DNA of 64,000 nt from Kingdonia uniflora. Lineage: Eukaryota > Streptophyta > Magnoliopsida > Ranunculales > Circaeasteraceae. Of this stretch, positions 22,855-35,255 are shown in pieces. Position numbers and translations under genes: made by a program. Location: positions 496,001-560,000 of the forward strand of contig JACGCM010001954.1 of assembly GCA_014058105.1 (NCBI GenBank), in the 5' to 3' direction. A model generated the notes under the pieces. That model was not told the DNA's origin. It saw only the letters and a list, made by a program, of their open reading frames with translations, and ran no database searches. The first letter of the stretch is position 1. Each line of letters begins with the position of its first letter.

Positions 22855-23815
22855 TTTACACAAGTCCTTTTTGGGAAGCTGGCGAACTTTTACCGACTTC
22901 AGGAGATCTAAATTATGGTGCTTTGGCAGCGACAATCTCTCTACCTTGATCAACCATTTCTTAGGTAAGAGAACCAATATCAGATACAAAGCGCTCCATA
23001 TATTCAGACCGAATCAATTTCATATCACCTTCATGCCCTAGGCAATCATCTTATCATGTATAATGTCTCTCTCTTTTTTAATTCTCTTAATCTCGCTCAC
23101 AAAAAATATAAGAACAACTGCCATCTCTTTCTCATGCACCATACCACCCGTGAGCCTATCTCTGTTAGGTACCGCACGCGCGAGCTCAAAAATCCTTACT
23201 TTGGCATCCTTTAGCAATCTTTTCAAATTATTACAACGATCTCATTCTTTGGAAGTTTCATTAACTACATGAGCATGCCGCACCTTCATCACTATTGTAA
23301 ACTCGTTCATCTGTCTAAGCATATCCGTCGATTCATCCATTTTAATACGATTGTACAATCCCTGATCTATCTCTTCCTTAAGTTCCCGTTATGATATTAA
23401 AAGGTCTGCCTCCAATTTTTGTATCATTTTATGCAAAAACGCTTCCCTAATCTGGGGAATCTGCCAATGTCATTATCTGCTCAATCAAAGTTTTCTCTTC
23501 GACCTCCTTGCTCAAGTGCTCCCTAACATCATTGAGATTCTATTTTTTACCTATTACTTTCGCATCTAACCCTTTGATACGATATTAATCGTGATCCACA
23601 TCTCTGTTTTTCCTCTTCAATTTCTCTGCTACTTTTGTCCAACTACCACGAGTAGTTAATACCTCTACATCCAATTTTTATACTCATTCAATGAGTTTAT
23701 CAACATAACTTTACGCACTCACAATACTATCCTCCCTTCTCTTTAAATGCCCATTCAATGTCTCCACATTAATTTGAATGCTCACCAACTCAGTCTCCTT
23801 TTTGGAACAACCTGT
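22855..23815 (-). pseudogene. Antisense coiled-coil gene tail, inverted (element X)
   Basis: The minus strand reads LKDAKVRIFELARAV, EKEMAVVLIFFVSEIKRI and IRSEYMERFVSDIGSL. These match in order the A and B tails (SELILSKQV, ERDITAVILFFTSEF, IRCEYLGPMVAKIGVL). It is joined in frame to the truncated integrase at about 23815 (STGC then SKKETELV). Stops are frequent. The strand is opposite to that in A, B, C and D, because of the inversion. Confidence 0.65.
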
Positions 23816-24420
23816 TGATTGTCTTGGTATTGTACGGTATGCCCACAAGACATGTGGTAGTTCCCTTATCCAATTACCCTTCTTTTTTGATTGGAGTCTC
23901 TTCCTGAGTCTATCTACTATGATTTTGTTTGTGATTTTGGCCTGGCCATTGCCCTGTGGGTAGTATGGATTTGAGGGTGAATGAATGATATTATATTTGT
24001 CGAGGAGTGCCGCCACTTTTTCTTCAACGAAGTGTGGCCCGTTATTGACCCAAATTAGGTGGGGGCAGCCAAATCTTGTGATGATATGTTCCCAAATAAA
24101 GGAGATTACTTTTTCTTCTCGAGTTCGACAAAGGAGAATTGCTTCCACCCATTTTGTGAAATAATATGTGGCTACGAGTAAGAATTTGGAGTTATCCGGT
24201 GTGTTTGGGAATACTCCCATGAGATCAAGTGCCCATCGCTTGAAAGGCTAGAATACCTTACTCACGTGGAGTTTGAGAGTAGGAGCACGTATTTAATTAT
24301 TATGTCGTTGACATGCGTCGTATTTTCGTGAAAATTCCTCAACCTATTTTTTATTCCTGGTCAGAAAACTCCTTGTGTATTTGCTTTATTTGTGAGGGAT
24401 CATCTTGCAGCATGGGAGCC
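23816..24420 (-). pseudogene. Integrase catalytic core (element X)
   Basis: The core contains MGVFPNTPDNSKFLLVATYY, TKWVEAILLCRT, WVNNGPHF and SPSNPYYPQGNGQAKITN. The catalytic Glu is Lys (QAK for QAE), and the second Asp appears as Asn in WVNNGPHF, so it is inactive. It stops at STGC where the inversion break falls. The HHCC region at about 24400-24480 reads HEGTCGSHAA. Confidence 0.8.
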
Positions 24421-26387
24421 ACAAGTTCCTTCATGTAAATCTTTTAACATTCTGTCAGCATCTTGTTTTGAGAGGCACTTGAGATAGGGGCCAATCACTG
24501 ATCTTCTATATAAGTCACCTTTCTGTATTGTGTACCGCTTGGAATTTTCAATTAGTTGTCTGTACTCCTTTGGATCTCCTGGAAGTGGTCTATCACATTT
24601 ATTCTTTGGGACGAGATAGGTGAGAAAAGGCTTTCTCCAATCGTTTTCCTCCTCTTTATCGCCCCCAGTATTGATTACACATATCGAAGTGTGATCGATG
24701 TTGGGGGTTGATATTACTTTGATTTGTAAATATCTGGCCTCTGTACCTAATACTCCAACTAAGTAAGCTAAAGCATCGACATGAGGATTTTCCCCGTGAG
24801 GTAAGTAATCGAGCGTAACTTTGTCAAATCTACTCATTCTATCAGCAACGAGTGCCACATAGTCGACCATCTTGTTATTCTTCTTGTATTGTTCGGAATA
24901 CTGATGTATTATCAGTAATGAGTCAATATATACTGATAATTTTAGGAACGCCGATTTCTAATGCCATATCCAGACCATGAATTAATGCTTCGTACTCTAT
25001 TACCTTATTCCATGCTTCAAAATTTGACTGTATGAAATTCTCGATTCTGTCATTAGAAGGTGTTATCAACACACGATTCCTATCCCTGACACATCGAGTC
25101 ATGCGGATCCATCTGTAAGAAGCCTCCACCCTTTTTGTGTGATCCATTCAGCTTGTTCTTTGAAGGATTTGGAATGTTTATTGACGTTGTCTTTTTCTGT
25201 TAAATTAGGATCGTGTTTTTCCCAATCATGATCTTCGACTGGGAAGCTTGCTAAAAATTCAGCCACTGCTTGTCCTTTTTCTCCGGTTTTATTTGAACTT
25301 GATGTCGTACTCCCCCAAACTGACAAACCATTATTGCACTCTACGTGATTTTTCCTTCTTAGATAGTACTTCTCGAAGGGGATAGTTTGTCATGACTTTG
25401 ACTGAATGAGCTTGAAAATAGTGTTTGAGCTTCTATGAAGTATAGACAAGTGTGAGAAGGAGTCGCTCTATTTTAGAATATCTTGTTTTGGTTGGCGTAA
25501 GGGTTTTGCTGATGAAGTACATTGGCTTCTCAATTTTACCTTCAAGCCGTAAGAGAAGAGAACCGAACTCAAAGAGCTTTATGTGACTGTGAGATAGATT
25601 AATAATTCCTCCTTTTTGATTGGAGTGCTCATCACTGGTAATTTCCCAAGATATCGTTTAAGTTATTGGAAAGCTATTTCACATTCTTTTGTCCAATCCA
25701 TCTCCTCGTATTGTCGTCCCTTGCCTCTTCTATGAATCCACGAAGTAGCATGAATAACCATCTACATCGATCTAATGACTTGGAGACAAATCTGTTGATA
25801 GCTGCAATCTTCCCGGCGAGTTTATGTACATCTTTCTTTATTTTTGGAGAGGGCATGAAGATTAGAACTCAAATCTGATCGGGATCAGCTTCAATTCCCT
25901 TCTGACTAATGAGGTATCCCAGAAATCAACCAGAGTGCACTCCGAATTGACATTTATTTGGATTGAGTGTCATTCTGTATAACCGTAATATGTTGAAAAC
26001 TGTATCAAGATGTGCAATATGATCTTCTTTCTTTTGGCTTTTGTAGAGCATATCATCAATGTATACTTTGACGATTTTCCCAAGTGTTCCTTGAACATGC
26101 TTGTTACTAGCCTTTGATAGGTCGCTTCAGCATTTTTTAGTCCGAATGGTATAACTTTGTAACAATAGATGCATTTTTCGATAATGAAGGTGGTTTTCTC
26201 TTGGTCTTCATCGAGGAGAGGTATCTGGTTGTATCATGAGACCGCGCCTATCATAGATGAAAGCTTGTATCCTGCTATAGAATCTAAAATTTGGTTGAAT
26301 AGGGAAACTGTCATTTGGCGTGTGTCTGTTTAGATCTATAAAATCTACACAAACTTTAAATTTCTTATTCTTCTTTGGAACTGCTAC
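24421..26387 (-). pseudogene. RT and two RNase H domains (element X)
   Basis: RT is read at about 25900-26387, ending at VAVPKKN where element B interrupts it. KVYIDDMLYKS keeps the YIDD box. KKDVHKLAGKIAAINRFVSK follows at 25674-25856. The archaeal-type RNase H is at about 24920-25130 (WRLLTDGSA, then SNDRIENF, VIEYEALIHGLDMALEI). The connection MVDYVALVADRMSRFDK and LPHGENPHVDALAYL is at 24640-24870. Several stops and shifts are present. Confidence 0.8.
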
Positions 26388-27143
26388 TGTAATGGCCTAA
26401 TTATGAGATTCAGACTTAGCCTTACACCAAATATGTTTAGAATGGTCAAGAACGATAAACAATAATTAACAATATAATTTAGTGTGGAAAATCTTTGAAT
26501 AGGTTAAAAATCACAACCTCCTTGGAGGATTTTGAGAAAGAGAAGATGATCTTATTGAGGTTACTAACTTATTATAATGAACGCTCAGAGTATATATAAT
26601 TTCGGAGTAAGGATTCTTATGTATAAAATTATCTGTCCCAAATTTGTAATTCTCTGGTCATATTTATAGGTCTTATAATATAACCGTTTGATGACCATTA
26701 AGATTCTTAATGGTGGACGTTAAAAAGTAGATGTAAGATATTCTTTGACCAGATGATGTAACGTCCTGACCTCTATTACTATACAACGACTCTATTGATG
26801 ACTGTATACTTGCGTAAATCGAACTGCTGATGTGGAGGTCGAAAGCGATGACTCGAACTAAGGAATATTGAATATGATTTTAGTAGTATTTCCTGTATGC
26901 TGATAAGGTCGAGGATGAGGCTTGAGTCTGAGATACGAAATAATATATTACAAGACGGCTCTCAACCAAGAGCACGAGGAGCCTAATGGGCGAGTGGTGT
27001 TGGTTGAGAAATTTATACTCTATTTGCTTCCTGATGTTGTTGTCTTAATTCTTTTTATGCCACGTGCTCTGTTGGTGAGATTGAAAGATCGTATGTGGTT
27101 CGATGGTGAAGTATGAGTTTAAGATGCGGAATAAGCCACTGCA
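26388..27143 (-). repeat. 3' LTR (element B)
   Basis: This 756-bp repeat starts TGTAATGGCC and ends GCCACTGCA in plus orientation. It aligns with 41022-41585 (roughly 10% difference by eye) and with the LTR of element A. It is inserted directly after the VAVPKKN codons of X. Confidence 0.85.
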
Positions 27144-27160
27144 ACTGCCCCCTCTCAACC
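27144..27160 (-). other. Polypurine tract (element B)
   Basis: On the minus strand GAGAGGGGGCAGT runs up to the LTR edge. A purine run at this place primes plus-strand cDNA in LTR elements, so this edge is the inner border of the 3' LTR. Confidence 0.6.
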
Positions 27161-27377
27161 AATAGTATGAGAAACCTTGCGGGCGAGTGGTCTTGGTTGA
27201 GAAGTGTCATTAATGTTGAAGTTAAAATCTGGGAATCATTTCCAATGCATATTCATAAGTATCTTGTTTGTGCTTTTTGGGTTTCCCATAATAAATGGTT
27301 TTAGTCAATATTTATTGGCATGGGAAATTATTATGACGTTGGGAATATGAAGAGTCCATTTTAAATGCTTATCATAG

Positions 27378-27384
27378 TATAAAA
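27378..27384 (+). promoter_or_regulatory. TATA box of the first antisense gene (element B)
   Basis: TATAAAA followed by GG lies about 100 bases before the ATG at 27479, with a pyrimidine-rich leader (CTTCTTCTTCTCTATTC) between. Comparable boxes precede the matching ORFs in C (42344) and D (51663). Confidence 0.55.
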
Positions 27385-27478
27385 GGCATTCAGAATTAAG
27401 AGTGAGGAACCAAGTCTTCATCTCTGACCTTCTTCTTCTCTATTCTTGACTGTTGTAAAGAACTTGACTGTTGAGAAT

Positions 27479-27868
27479 ATGGTGACTACTAGGAACCAAT
27501 CTCGGGAGTCTAGGATTCACAAAAAGATGGAGGAATTATGTATCCGATACTTTGGATACCAACCTCAGTATTTGCCTATACCGATTCCTATGTCGCCTAC
27601 CTATCACCGTATGTCATATGAAGAAGTGATGGAGGTGGGGGATGATTATTATCAGATGGCGCAGTTTCACTATCTGCTGACATTTGAGGCAGTCATTTGC
27701 TGGTGGTGGAGATTGTTACAACTGAAGATGAAGTGGCAAGCGTTCGTCCGAGGGAGTCTCGTCGGTATCTGGCTAGTTATTAGGTTCTTTCTAAAAGGTA
27801 AGACCTTTTGTCTGTCTCTAGCATGCAAGGTAGGGGTTGTGGTGGAAGAGGTAGGAGGATGCAGATGA
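27479..27868 (+). pseudogene. Small antisense ORF 1 (element B)
   Basis: The ATG opens MVTTRNQSRESRIHKKMEEL, then RYFGYQ, IPIPMSPTYHRM and QFHYLLTFE. After about codon 71 a one-base shift changes the frame. In the next frame the DNA reads SHLLVVEIVTTEDEVASV to a stop near 27781, which resembles the C-terminal halves of the small ORFs in C and D. So the shifted 130-codon frame is probably a decayed form of a protein of about 100 residues. A splice-like AAAAG/GTAAGA follows at about 27798. The family is not known to me. Confidence 0.5.
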
Positions 27869-28670
27869 TCATTTTCTTCCATGGACCATAGATTTTAGCC
27901 ATGAAGAAGATCTTTCATCTGTGATTTCTAGTTTTGACTATTTCTCGGATCTTACAGTATGGGATCAAGGTTTGAGAGTTGCTTCAATTTTTCATCATCT
28001 TTTCTCTTGATTCCTGAAAAGCAATTCAAACTATAACTTTGTAATGTAAACTGTTATAATTATTGGAAACATTTTGTTATCTGTAAAGTATCCTGTAAAA
28101 AAAATTTCGAATTTAATGAAATAACTTCATTTTGGCGTCATGATTCTTTGTCACTAACTTGCCTGTGTAGTTTGCTGTTTGTAAAATAGGAGTTAGATAT
28201 TATGGGGTATGATAGGGAAAATTGAGCTGAAAGGAGTTTTGTGTGTATGAGAGTAAATGATAGTTATAGTTGGGGTTGAAGAGAGAGGAGTTCGAGGAAG
28301 TAGTTAGATATTGTTATCTGCGACCTGTGTACTCGAACTGGATGACAGAGTTTCTTGAACTGTGAAAAAGGGTAGGTATTGATTTGTAGGTGCTACTGCT
28401 GGATTTGCGTGATCTTGTAAGTTGTTATTTTTATTTTTGCTCGTACAAAATCGAAGGAGATACTTCATACTATGGAAATAATGATCTGTCACGATATTCT
28501 GCATTTGATGTTGATATTTTGTTGTTCCTTGAACTTGCTTTAAACAATATATCCTTCGGCCAAATCAGTGGGGTGATATTTGTAAAGATATTCCTAGCGG
28601 CTATAAAATCATGAATCTTGGCTATTTTGATTTGTATCTTCTGCAGGGATAATTTTGCTGTGGAGGTGGT
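27869..28670. other. Gap between small antisense ORFs (element B)
   Basis: There is no convincing gene. A 74-codon frame at 28390-28614 and a TTCTGCAG acceptor-like site at about 28644 could belong to an intron-containing leader of the next ORF, but nothing confirms it. Confidence 0.35.
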
Positions 28671-28946
28671 GTGATTATCCATGGTAAGGACTCATGCTCA
28701 GTGTACTCATTAGGTAGCAGATGGTCGCTTTCATATCAAGATGCCGTATTGTCAGAATGGTCGTTGAATTTGACTAGACTAGATGAAGAAGGTAAGCGTG
28801 TAGAGTATGACAACTTTTTTTGGTGTGATATGTTTCGGAGGTCGCTGTTGAGTGTCGCGGTGTGGGAATTTACTGTTCGACAGCTCACGTGTGACATGAT
28901 CGTTGAAGAGGATGCCAAGGAAGCAAGAGGGGAAATCATTCTATGA
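28671..28946 (+). pseudogene. Small antisense ORF 2 (element B)
   Basis: An open frame of 91 codons includes LDEEGKRVEYDNFFW and TCDMIVEEDAKEARGEI. Its second half lines up loosely with the D small ORF at 51746 (LFEAEPGAPLYDMPF, AKDIVDQEDVDAAAIVEEE) in order and spacing: acidic block, Tyr-Asp, then a helix ending in an acidic EED/QED motif. The first 20 codons may not be coding. No known domain was recognised. Confidence 0.45.
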
Positions 28947-29256
28947 GGGGAGGTGAATCACCGAGATTGTTTTAGATGTGACTGAAAAGCTTGGTAAGCT
29001 TGAAGCATGGGAGCTCGTAATAAGTAATATGTTTTTTATTGTTCTGTGGTTGGGTTTTAATAAATGTGAGATGAGGGATCTTGAGAGGATAATCGAATGT
29101 GATGTCTCGATCTGATTGAATAAAAATAAAGTATTCTATATTACTCTTTGTGTACGGATATTGTGGGAGATAGTTGTAGAATTTTAACAATTGTATTGAT
29201 ATCTTCGCATTTTGAATATTGATCTGCTTTAGGAAATTTGTACTATCTTAGCAGGG

Positions 29257-29474
29257 TATAAAAGTAAGGCGATTGGTCGTTTGTACTGTGTTTGAGGAAG
29301 AGGTACAAAATTGCGTAATAGTAGACAATAGGGACAAACGTGATGACGGTAGACATTATCACAGAAGTCATGATGATGCCTTCAACCAAAAAGACGTGCC
29401 TGCAGAGACAGTAGGGATGGCTGACGCGTGTTAGAAGGAGTCGCCATTTCATTAACCGATGGAGAGTATAAAAA
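29257..29474 (+). promoter_or_regulatory. TATA boxes upstream of the large antisense gene (element B)
   Basis: TATAAAAG at 29257-29264 and TATAAAAA at 29467-29474 lie on the plus strand. The second is followed by a CACCTTTCTCTCCCTC leader and by the first exon-like stretch. They suit initiation of the large antisense gene near 29500. No transcript data support this. Confidence 0.45.
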
Positions 29475-29509
29475 TGCACCTTTCTCTCCCTCATAAATTA
29501 TTTGCAGTT

Positions 29510-32190
29510 TCAGAGATAAAAAAAAAGTTGGGTCAATCTTATTTCCAAGGAGAGGAAACGTTTAAGTGCTGAGTATGATTTGAGAAGGAAATCTTCATCA
29601 GGGGATAGAAAATTGCCTGAAAAGCGACGAGAGCGTTCAATCCTGAAAAGACGTCTGGGTAAAGCAGATGAATTTTTTTCTTCAAGTATAAGTTGGTAAT
29701 ATATAGCTCTGACCGATTGATTTGTTTAGTAATCTAGACAATATTTGTAGTAATCTGTTTGATATGTGTAATAACCTGTTTGATATGTGTAATAATATGT
29801 TTAATATGTGTATCTGATAATGTAGGGGTTTTGGGATGTTTGAATACAAATAAAGGATATGAGCTTAAGTATATGAATAGACTGTTAGAGGGAGAAAATA
29901 TGCGTTTGGGGAAGAAGGCGGAAATTTAAAATGATTAATTTTTGCATTTTGTTTTGGGAATTTGTAAAATAGACGTGTTGACTGGGTAGAAGGTGGGCTT
30001 GTTTTATCTGTATGTAATGTAGAAAAAATGATAAAAAAAATATATTTCTATATATTATAGGTTTGATATGCAGTCTAAACATAGTATTCCCATTAGTAAA
30101 TTTGTAGTATCGTCCAGTTCTGAGGAAACATCATCATCAGGGAGGGGGGACGAGTATAGTGTGATGGAGGAAACTTTAAACATTGTAGAGAGGAGTAGAG
30201 AGGGTGGGAAACCCAGTAAGGTTGAGGAGGTGATAGAAAAGGAGGATAAATTAGAGAAGGAGAAAGTCCTTGTGATATACCCAGAGGGGGTAGATGTAGG
30301 AAAATAATACTTAAAATTTAAAAAGAAATTGCAGGAAGAATGGGGAGGTTATGTGGAGGAGCAAGGTTTATGGTTTAGGGCCTATATCCCTGGTAAAGGG
30401 GAGGAGGCTATATACTACCAAGTCCCATGCTCATAGATGTAGAAAAAGGATAGAAGGATTCGTGAGGGGGCTAATCTCTCATATTATAATGGTCTCGGGC
30501 TATCAGGCTGGAGGGATGGGTTTTTATGTTTTTTGAATCAGGTCGTATATGGCCTTAGAATTCCTCTAACCTTCTTTCAGAAAGGGGTTATGAATGTGTT
30601 ACAGTGTTGCCCTGCCTAGTTAAATGAGAATGTTTATAAAATGATGATAGTATGTGAGGTACTGAATGAAAAATGGAAGAATGAAAGGATTGCGAAGCAG
30701 TTCGAGGCTGAAGATGTGATAAAGTTTTATAAATAGAAATATGTCAAAGGTCGAAGTAGTGGTTACCTGTATAGTGATTTGGCTAGGCCAAATTTTTTTG
30801 ATTTTGAATCTACGGGTAGACCATGGAACGACCACCTTGTATGGGTAGAGGGTAACTGTATACAAATTCTAGATGAACCGACGCTCGAATTGAACAATAG
30901 ATATTATAATCCGAGTAAGTGATGTTGACCAATCTTCAAATTAACTATAACTTGTCTACGATCTATTACTTAATGTTGTGTTTCTTGTTTTGGCAAAGCC
31001 CAAGTCTTTATCAACGCCGTACAAGACCAGCCTGTTCGACCATGTTGCTCGAGATCCGGGCGAGCTAAAATAGGTACTCAGTGAGTTGGGTATTTGTAGA
31101 GATAAAATGGTAGATTATGTAATTTCCAAAGTTCAATGAGCTCAGGTGAAACGAGATATGGCTGAGGGAAAGGCTATCCTGATTGTTGCTGATGTTCTTA
31201 GCGTTCCACCTTATGTATCTCAGATCATCAAACGGAATGCTCGGCGGCCCGTGAGGCCAGCTCGGCAGAGTACTTCTGTCATCGAGGTGGAGGCCACGAC
31301 ACAGAGATCGCAAAGTCTTTTTTTTGGCGATGTGGCTGAGCAACTTGAAGTGAGTGCAGCTGCTCCTACTGAGGTCGAGAAGGCCTTGCTGAAAAGAAAA
31401 AGGCATGAGGAAGATGGTAGTCTTAAACTAATCCTCATGCCGCAGCTAAGATGGCAGAGCTAGAGCTAAAATACTGCTTGATGGCTGAGATGGATCTGGA
31501 GCAGCTTGATACGGATTATTGCGAACATACTTTTACGGTACTCCTTTTTTGAAATCATTAATGGTTTTTGCATTCAGACTAAAAGCTGTTGTGCTGACTT
31601 TGACTCTGTATGTTTATACTGGCAACTCTCAATGCTGCTGAAGGGGGTAAAAAGGTATTTGGAAAAGAGGAGCCAGGAGTTCGAGGCTCTTACAGGGAAG
31701 TTTGAAGTTCAATCTACTCGCATGAAGGAGTTTGAAGATCAATCTACTCGTGTAAAGGAGCTTGAAGCTGAGCTCAAGCTAGAGAAGGAGAAGAGAGCTA
31801 AAGAGGCTAAAACGGCTGCAAAGCTCCGAGAAAAGTATTCAGATTTGGTGGGGTATGATGATGTGATGTCAAAATCGGTGAAGGCCCTTAAAGTAGAACG
31901 AAATCACTTCATCCTATCCTATTATGATTTTGGATTTAGTCCAACTGATGTGGAGCTAGCCGGGTTGGAAGGTACAAGGAAATTGAGTTCCCTTCAGAGG
32001 TTCTGGAGGCAATGATGGCGGAAACTGGTGTTTCTCCTGAGGAGGTGTTGGGTTTTCTATCAGAAAGTGTCAAACCAGTCCGAGTAGCTAAAAAAACATT
32101 GGATCCTCCTTCTGAACGTGTTGGTCCGAGTCAGTTGGCTGGGCAAACATTGGATCCTCCATCTAAAGTAGAAATCAGCAAGAATCTTTA
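29510..32190 (+). pseudogene. Large antisense gene: PF04195-like domain and coiled coil (element B)
   Basis: Exon-like pieces in order: a basic stretch at about 29538-29700 (ISKERKRLSAEYDLRRK); a Ser/Glu-rich piece from 30068 after a TATTATAG acceptor-like site; the core domain at about 30310-30900 with VVYGLRIPLTFFQKGVMNVL, CPAQLNENVYKMM, FFDFESTGRPWNDHLVWVEGN; a linker at 31146-31463; and a heptad-rich coiled coil at 31600-32015 (VKELEAELKLEKEKRAKEAK). A duplicated LDPPS motif lies near the TAA at about 32190. The GLRLPL...LGLAPGQL...W...FFFV layout is that of the 'putative gypsy type transposon' family PF04195. Stops and shifts are present. The role is unknown. Confidence 0.65.
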
Positions 32191-32339
32191 AACCCTTTGT
32201 GGTATCCTAATTTTGATTTGATGCAGTTCGTGTGATATCAAAGTGATAGTACTCTGTATTTGTTGAAGTTGGAGTGACGATTTGAAATATGCTTGTTTTG
32301 GATGTATATATTATAATAAAATATTTGTACTCTGTGTAG

Positions 32340-33252
32340 GAGATAGAGCGACTGAGAAAAATGAACTCTAAACTGGAGAGATCGTTGAGTAGAACGAGGG
32401 CTAAAAGAAGCTTATGTAGAGCTTTTGAAGGAAAGAGGCGTATTTCTAGACCCAACTCAAGTTATGGTTTTAGCTCAAGAAGAACGTAATCGTCATAGTT
32501 TAGAGGCGAGAAGGTATTCTGCTTGAGCTCGTATGTCTATTGTATGGGGTGATGTAGAACCTTTATCTGATACATTTGGCTTTATGTAGAATCGTAGGGC
32601 TATGGGAATTATATTTTTTAGGATAAGGAAAGAGCAAATAGAGGTTCAAAAGCTATTAGATGGTGAATTAAAGAAGTTACATGATAAGTTATTGTAATAC
32701 ATAAAGCAAAAAGTATCTTTAGCAACGCGATTGTCGAAAGAAGTGGTTATTCGAATAAAGGTAGAAGCAGATTTAAGGGCCTTAGGTGTATTACAGAAAG
32801 ACATGCGTCAGCGGCTGCACAAAGTGCAAATAACATCGAAGGATCATCTATATCCGTCGCGAGCAAAAGTTGCTACTTGAACAGAACATGAGCATCATAT
32901 AGACAGTGTTATTAATTTGTATGGGGGAGAATTGTCTAGGGTAGAGAACGAATTTAGGAAGTTTGCGATAGAATGTGTAAAGGATTTTGATGTAGAGAAC
33001 GCCAAGTCTGATAATAGGTGGTTTACCAAAGGTGATGGAGATATTGTTAGTGGCAAACTCCATCCGAGGTCAAGTGAACTGTCATCAGAAGAGAGTGAGA
33101 AGGAGGTCAAAAGCCTGATATCTCGATTGCGGCGTAAACAGCGTCCGCAAGAGGTGGTGACCTTTACCACTTCGATAGATGTGCAATTAACGAATATAAA
33201 GAGTTCGAGAGATAAATGGCAGTTTTCTCATTCCTTGAAGAATCGAAAATAG
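32340..33252 (+). pseudogene. Antisense coiled-coil segment (element B)
   Basis: After a CTCTGTGTAG acceptor-like site the frame reads EIERLRKMNSKLERSLSRTR. Later pieces read VEADLRALGVLQKDMRQRL and, at 32917-33252, LYGGELSRVENEFRKFAI, then SSELSSEESEKEVKSLISRL. It is rich in Glu, Lys and Arg and has several stops. It may be the last exon of the large antisense gene or a separate gene. Confidence 0.5.
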
Positions 33253-33438
33253 GGTATTCTTGATTTTCTTTTACCGGCCCTGCATATGTGTTAGATCCTT
33301 GTATCCTGTTATTGATGATAAATGAAATTTGTTCTCTGTGATGATAAATGAAACAGTGGATCAATATTACTTAGATACCATATTCTTGATTTAAACTTGT
33401 TAGTTGTGATATGTAATCTGTTGGTATATTCGAATTGT

Positions 33439-34687
33439 TATGAATGTAAACTGTGATGATAGGTATAATTAATAGTTATTCAAAGTCAATGTGACGCATT
33501 ATGCGCCCAAAACGCACAACTGACCGTTGAGTTAAGCTCGAGTCAGGCCGCACTAAAAGGTACTACTGAGTTTGCAGAAAGAACGAAGGTGGAGATGGTG
33601 AAAGAGTGAGACGTTGAAGCTCGATTGTCTGAGGATCTATAAAAGAAAAAGGTAGATCTAGCCAACGGACTGAGAAAGATAAAAAAGTTAAGAGAAATTA
33701 TAAGCAAGAAAGAAAGAAAGAGGTTGGATTTATAGGTAGCTCGAGGAAAGTGAGCCAGCAGGGAGCAGAGTTGACATCTGCTCGAGTTTATATTATAGAA
33801 CTATTGGTAGAATTAGAGGAGGAAGGTAAAAATGTGAAAGACTTACAATTCCAAGTAAATGTGCTTGAAACGGAGGTAGTTAATACGCGAGCGTGAACCT
33901 CTTAGTATGAAGTGTTATGGCTAGTTACTGACGTTATGATAAAGAAGATGGAAGAGGATCGTAATAGACAGAATAAAAATATAAATGCGGCTTGGAACAA
34001 AGTAGTTATTCTAGAGCATACCATAGAAGGGTTGGAGTTAAATACCTTGGAGCATCTGGATGAGAATAAGAAATTGCGCGATGCAAATACAAAGTTAAAT
34101 ACTGACCTATTGCAGGCGGAGATACAACTTGATGAAAGAAGAGTAGAATGGGAGAATCGTAAAGTGGAACTGAATGGGCCAATGTCTCTGATTTATCATA
34201 TGGATGAGTTCATGACAGTGCTGAGTCTCAGAATTCTGCTGTGCTGGATGAGAAACGACGAGTAGAGAAGTATTGCGATCATTTGAAAACTTCGCTGAAG
34301 GAAGCTCAAACTAAACTTAGCGAGCTTATTCTGTCTAAACAGGTAAAAACTAAAGCCAGTGAGGTATATGAGAGAGATATAACAGCAGTGATTTTATTTT
34401 TTACATCAGAGTTCTAGAGATTGGAAAAAGAAAGCAAACTGGTGTATGATGTTGTAGTTGGAAAAAGTGCCTAGTGTGGCATGGAGGCGATACGGTGTGA
34501 GTATTTAGGTCCCATGGTAGCCAAAATTGGAGTTCTGAGGCAACGTATGATTAGAGATGGAAAGAAAATTGTTATGGGGAAAATGCCAGAGTTCATGCGT
34601 CAGCGGCTGTATACGGGTTATACACCTGACGTTACGGGACCTTCTAATATAGGTGATGGCTCGAGTGATAGCTCTAGTGAGGAGTAA
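33439..34687 (+). pseudogene. Antisense coiled-coil gene, tail copy (element B)
   Basis: This is the counterpart of 1-1231 in element A. Open pieces are 33912-34265 (KKMEEDRNRQNKNINAAW, EHLDENKKLRDANTKL) and 34481-34687 (EAIRCEYLGPMVAKIGVL to the acidic end DSSSEE and TAA at 34685-34687). A frame change near 34225 and a stop at about 34414 break it. The sequence suggests a long coiled coil with an acidic tail. Confidence 0.65.
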
Positions 34688-34859
34688 CGATTGTGAGGAT
34701 GCGCGATGTATACTAACGCATATAATGTATGAAAATAGGAATGTCTAGAATAATGATTTATACTAACCTTTCATTAAATCAGCGATACCATATTAGTCGA
34801 ACATCTGTTGTATAGGATGGTCCCAGAGGTTATCGAACGTAGAGGAGCATAGATGGAAG

Positions 34860-35255
34860 ATCGGTTCAGTTGAAGTCATAAATGATTCGTAACGTAAGAG
34901 GTGATTGATTTGGCCAGAACAACGAACGATCTTTAATGTAAATAAATGATCAGTTTGGCTAGAATAACAAACGATCTGTAACATAATTGATTATCACTAT
35001 GGCCAAAGCAACGAACGATCTATAATGTAATAGGTAATCAGTTTGGCCAAAGTAACAAGCGATCTGTAATATAATAGGTGATCAGTTTGGCCAAAGCAAT
35101 AAACGATTTGTAATGTAACAAGTGATCAGTTTGGCCAAAGCAACAAACAATCTATAATGTAATTGATAATCAGTTTGGCCAAAGCAACAAGCGATCTGTA
35201 ATGTAATAAATGATTAGTTTGGCCAAAACAACAAACGATCGGTAACATGTATATA
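34860..35255. repeat. 44-bp tandem array (element B)
   Basis: About nine units with a regular 44-bp step begin near 34948, 34991, 35035, 35079, 35123, 35167 and 35211, each around GATCAGTTTGGCCAAAGCAA and CGATCTGTAATGTAAT. No retro-insert is present here, unlike in A. The array separates the antisense gene from the integrase end. Confidence 0.88.

Larger units (their letters stand above)
22083..26387 (-). mobile_element. Element X: rearranged Tat-type gypsy relic
   Basis: RT, RNase H, archaeal-type RNase H and integrase lie on the minus strand from 26387 down to about 23816. The continuation of integrase (22084-22484) lies on the plus strand and the antisense-gene tail (22855-23815) on the minus strand, the reverse of normal. 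An inversion of about 1.73 kb explains both. At 26387 the RT frame (VAVPKKN) is interrupted by the LTR of element B. Both LTRs are missing. Confidence 0.8.

Noticed and set aside
26388..27143. Reading the B left LTR as a solo LTR
   Set aside because: It is followed by a polypurine tract and the complete internal region of B, with the partner LTR at 41022.
34860..35255. CRISPR array because of regular 44-bp units
   Set aside because: Units are repeated along their whole length without unique spacers, and this is plant nuclear DNA.
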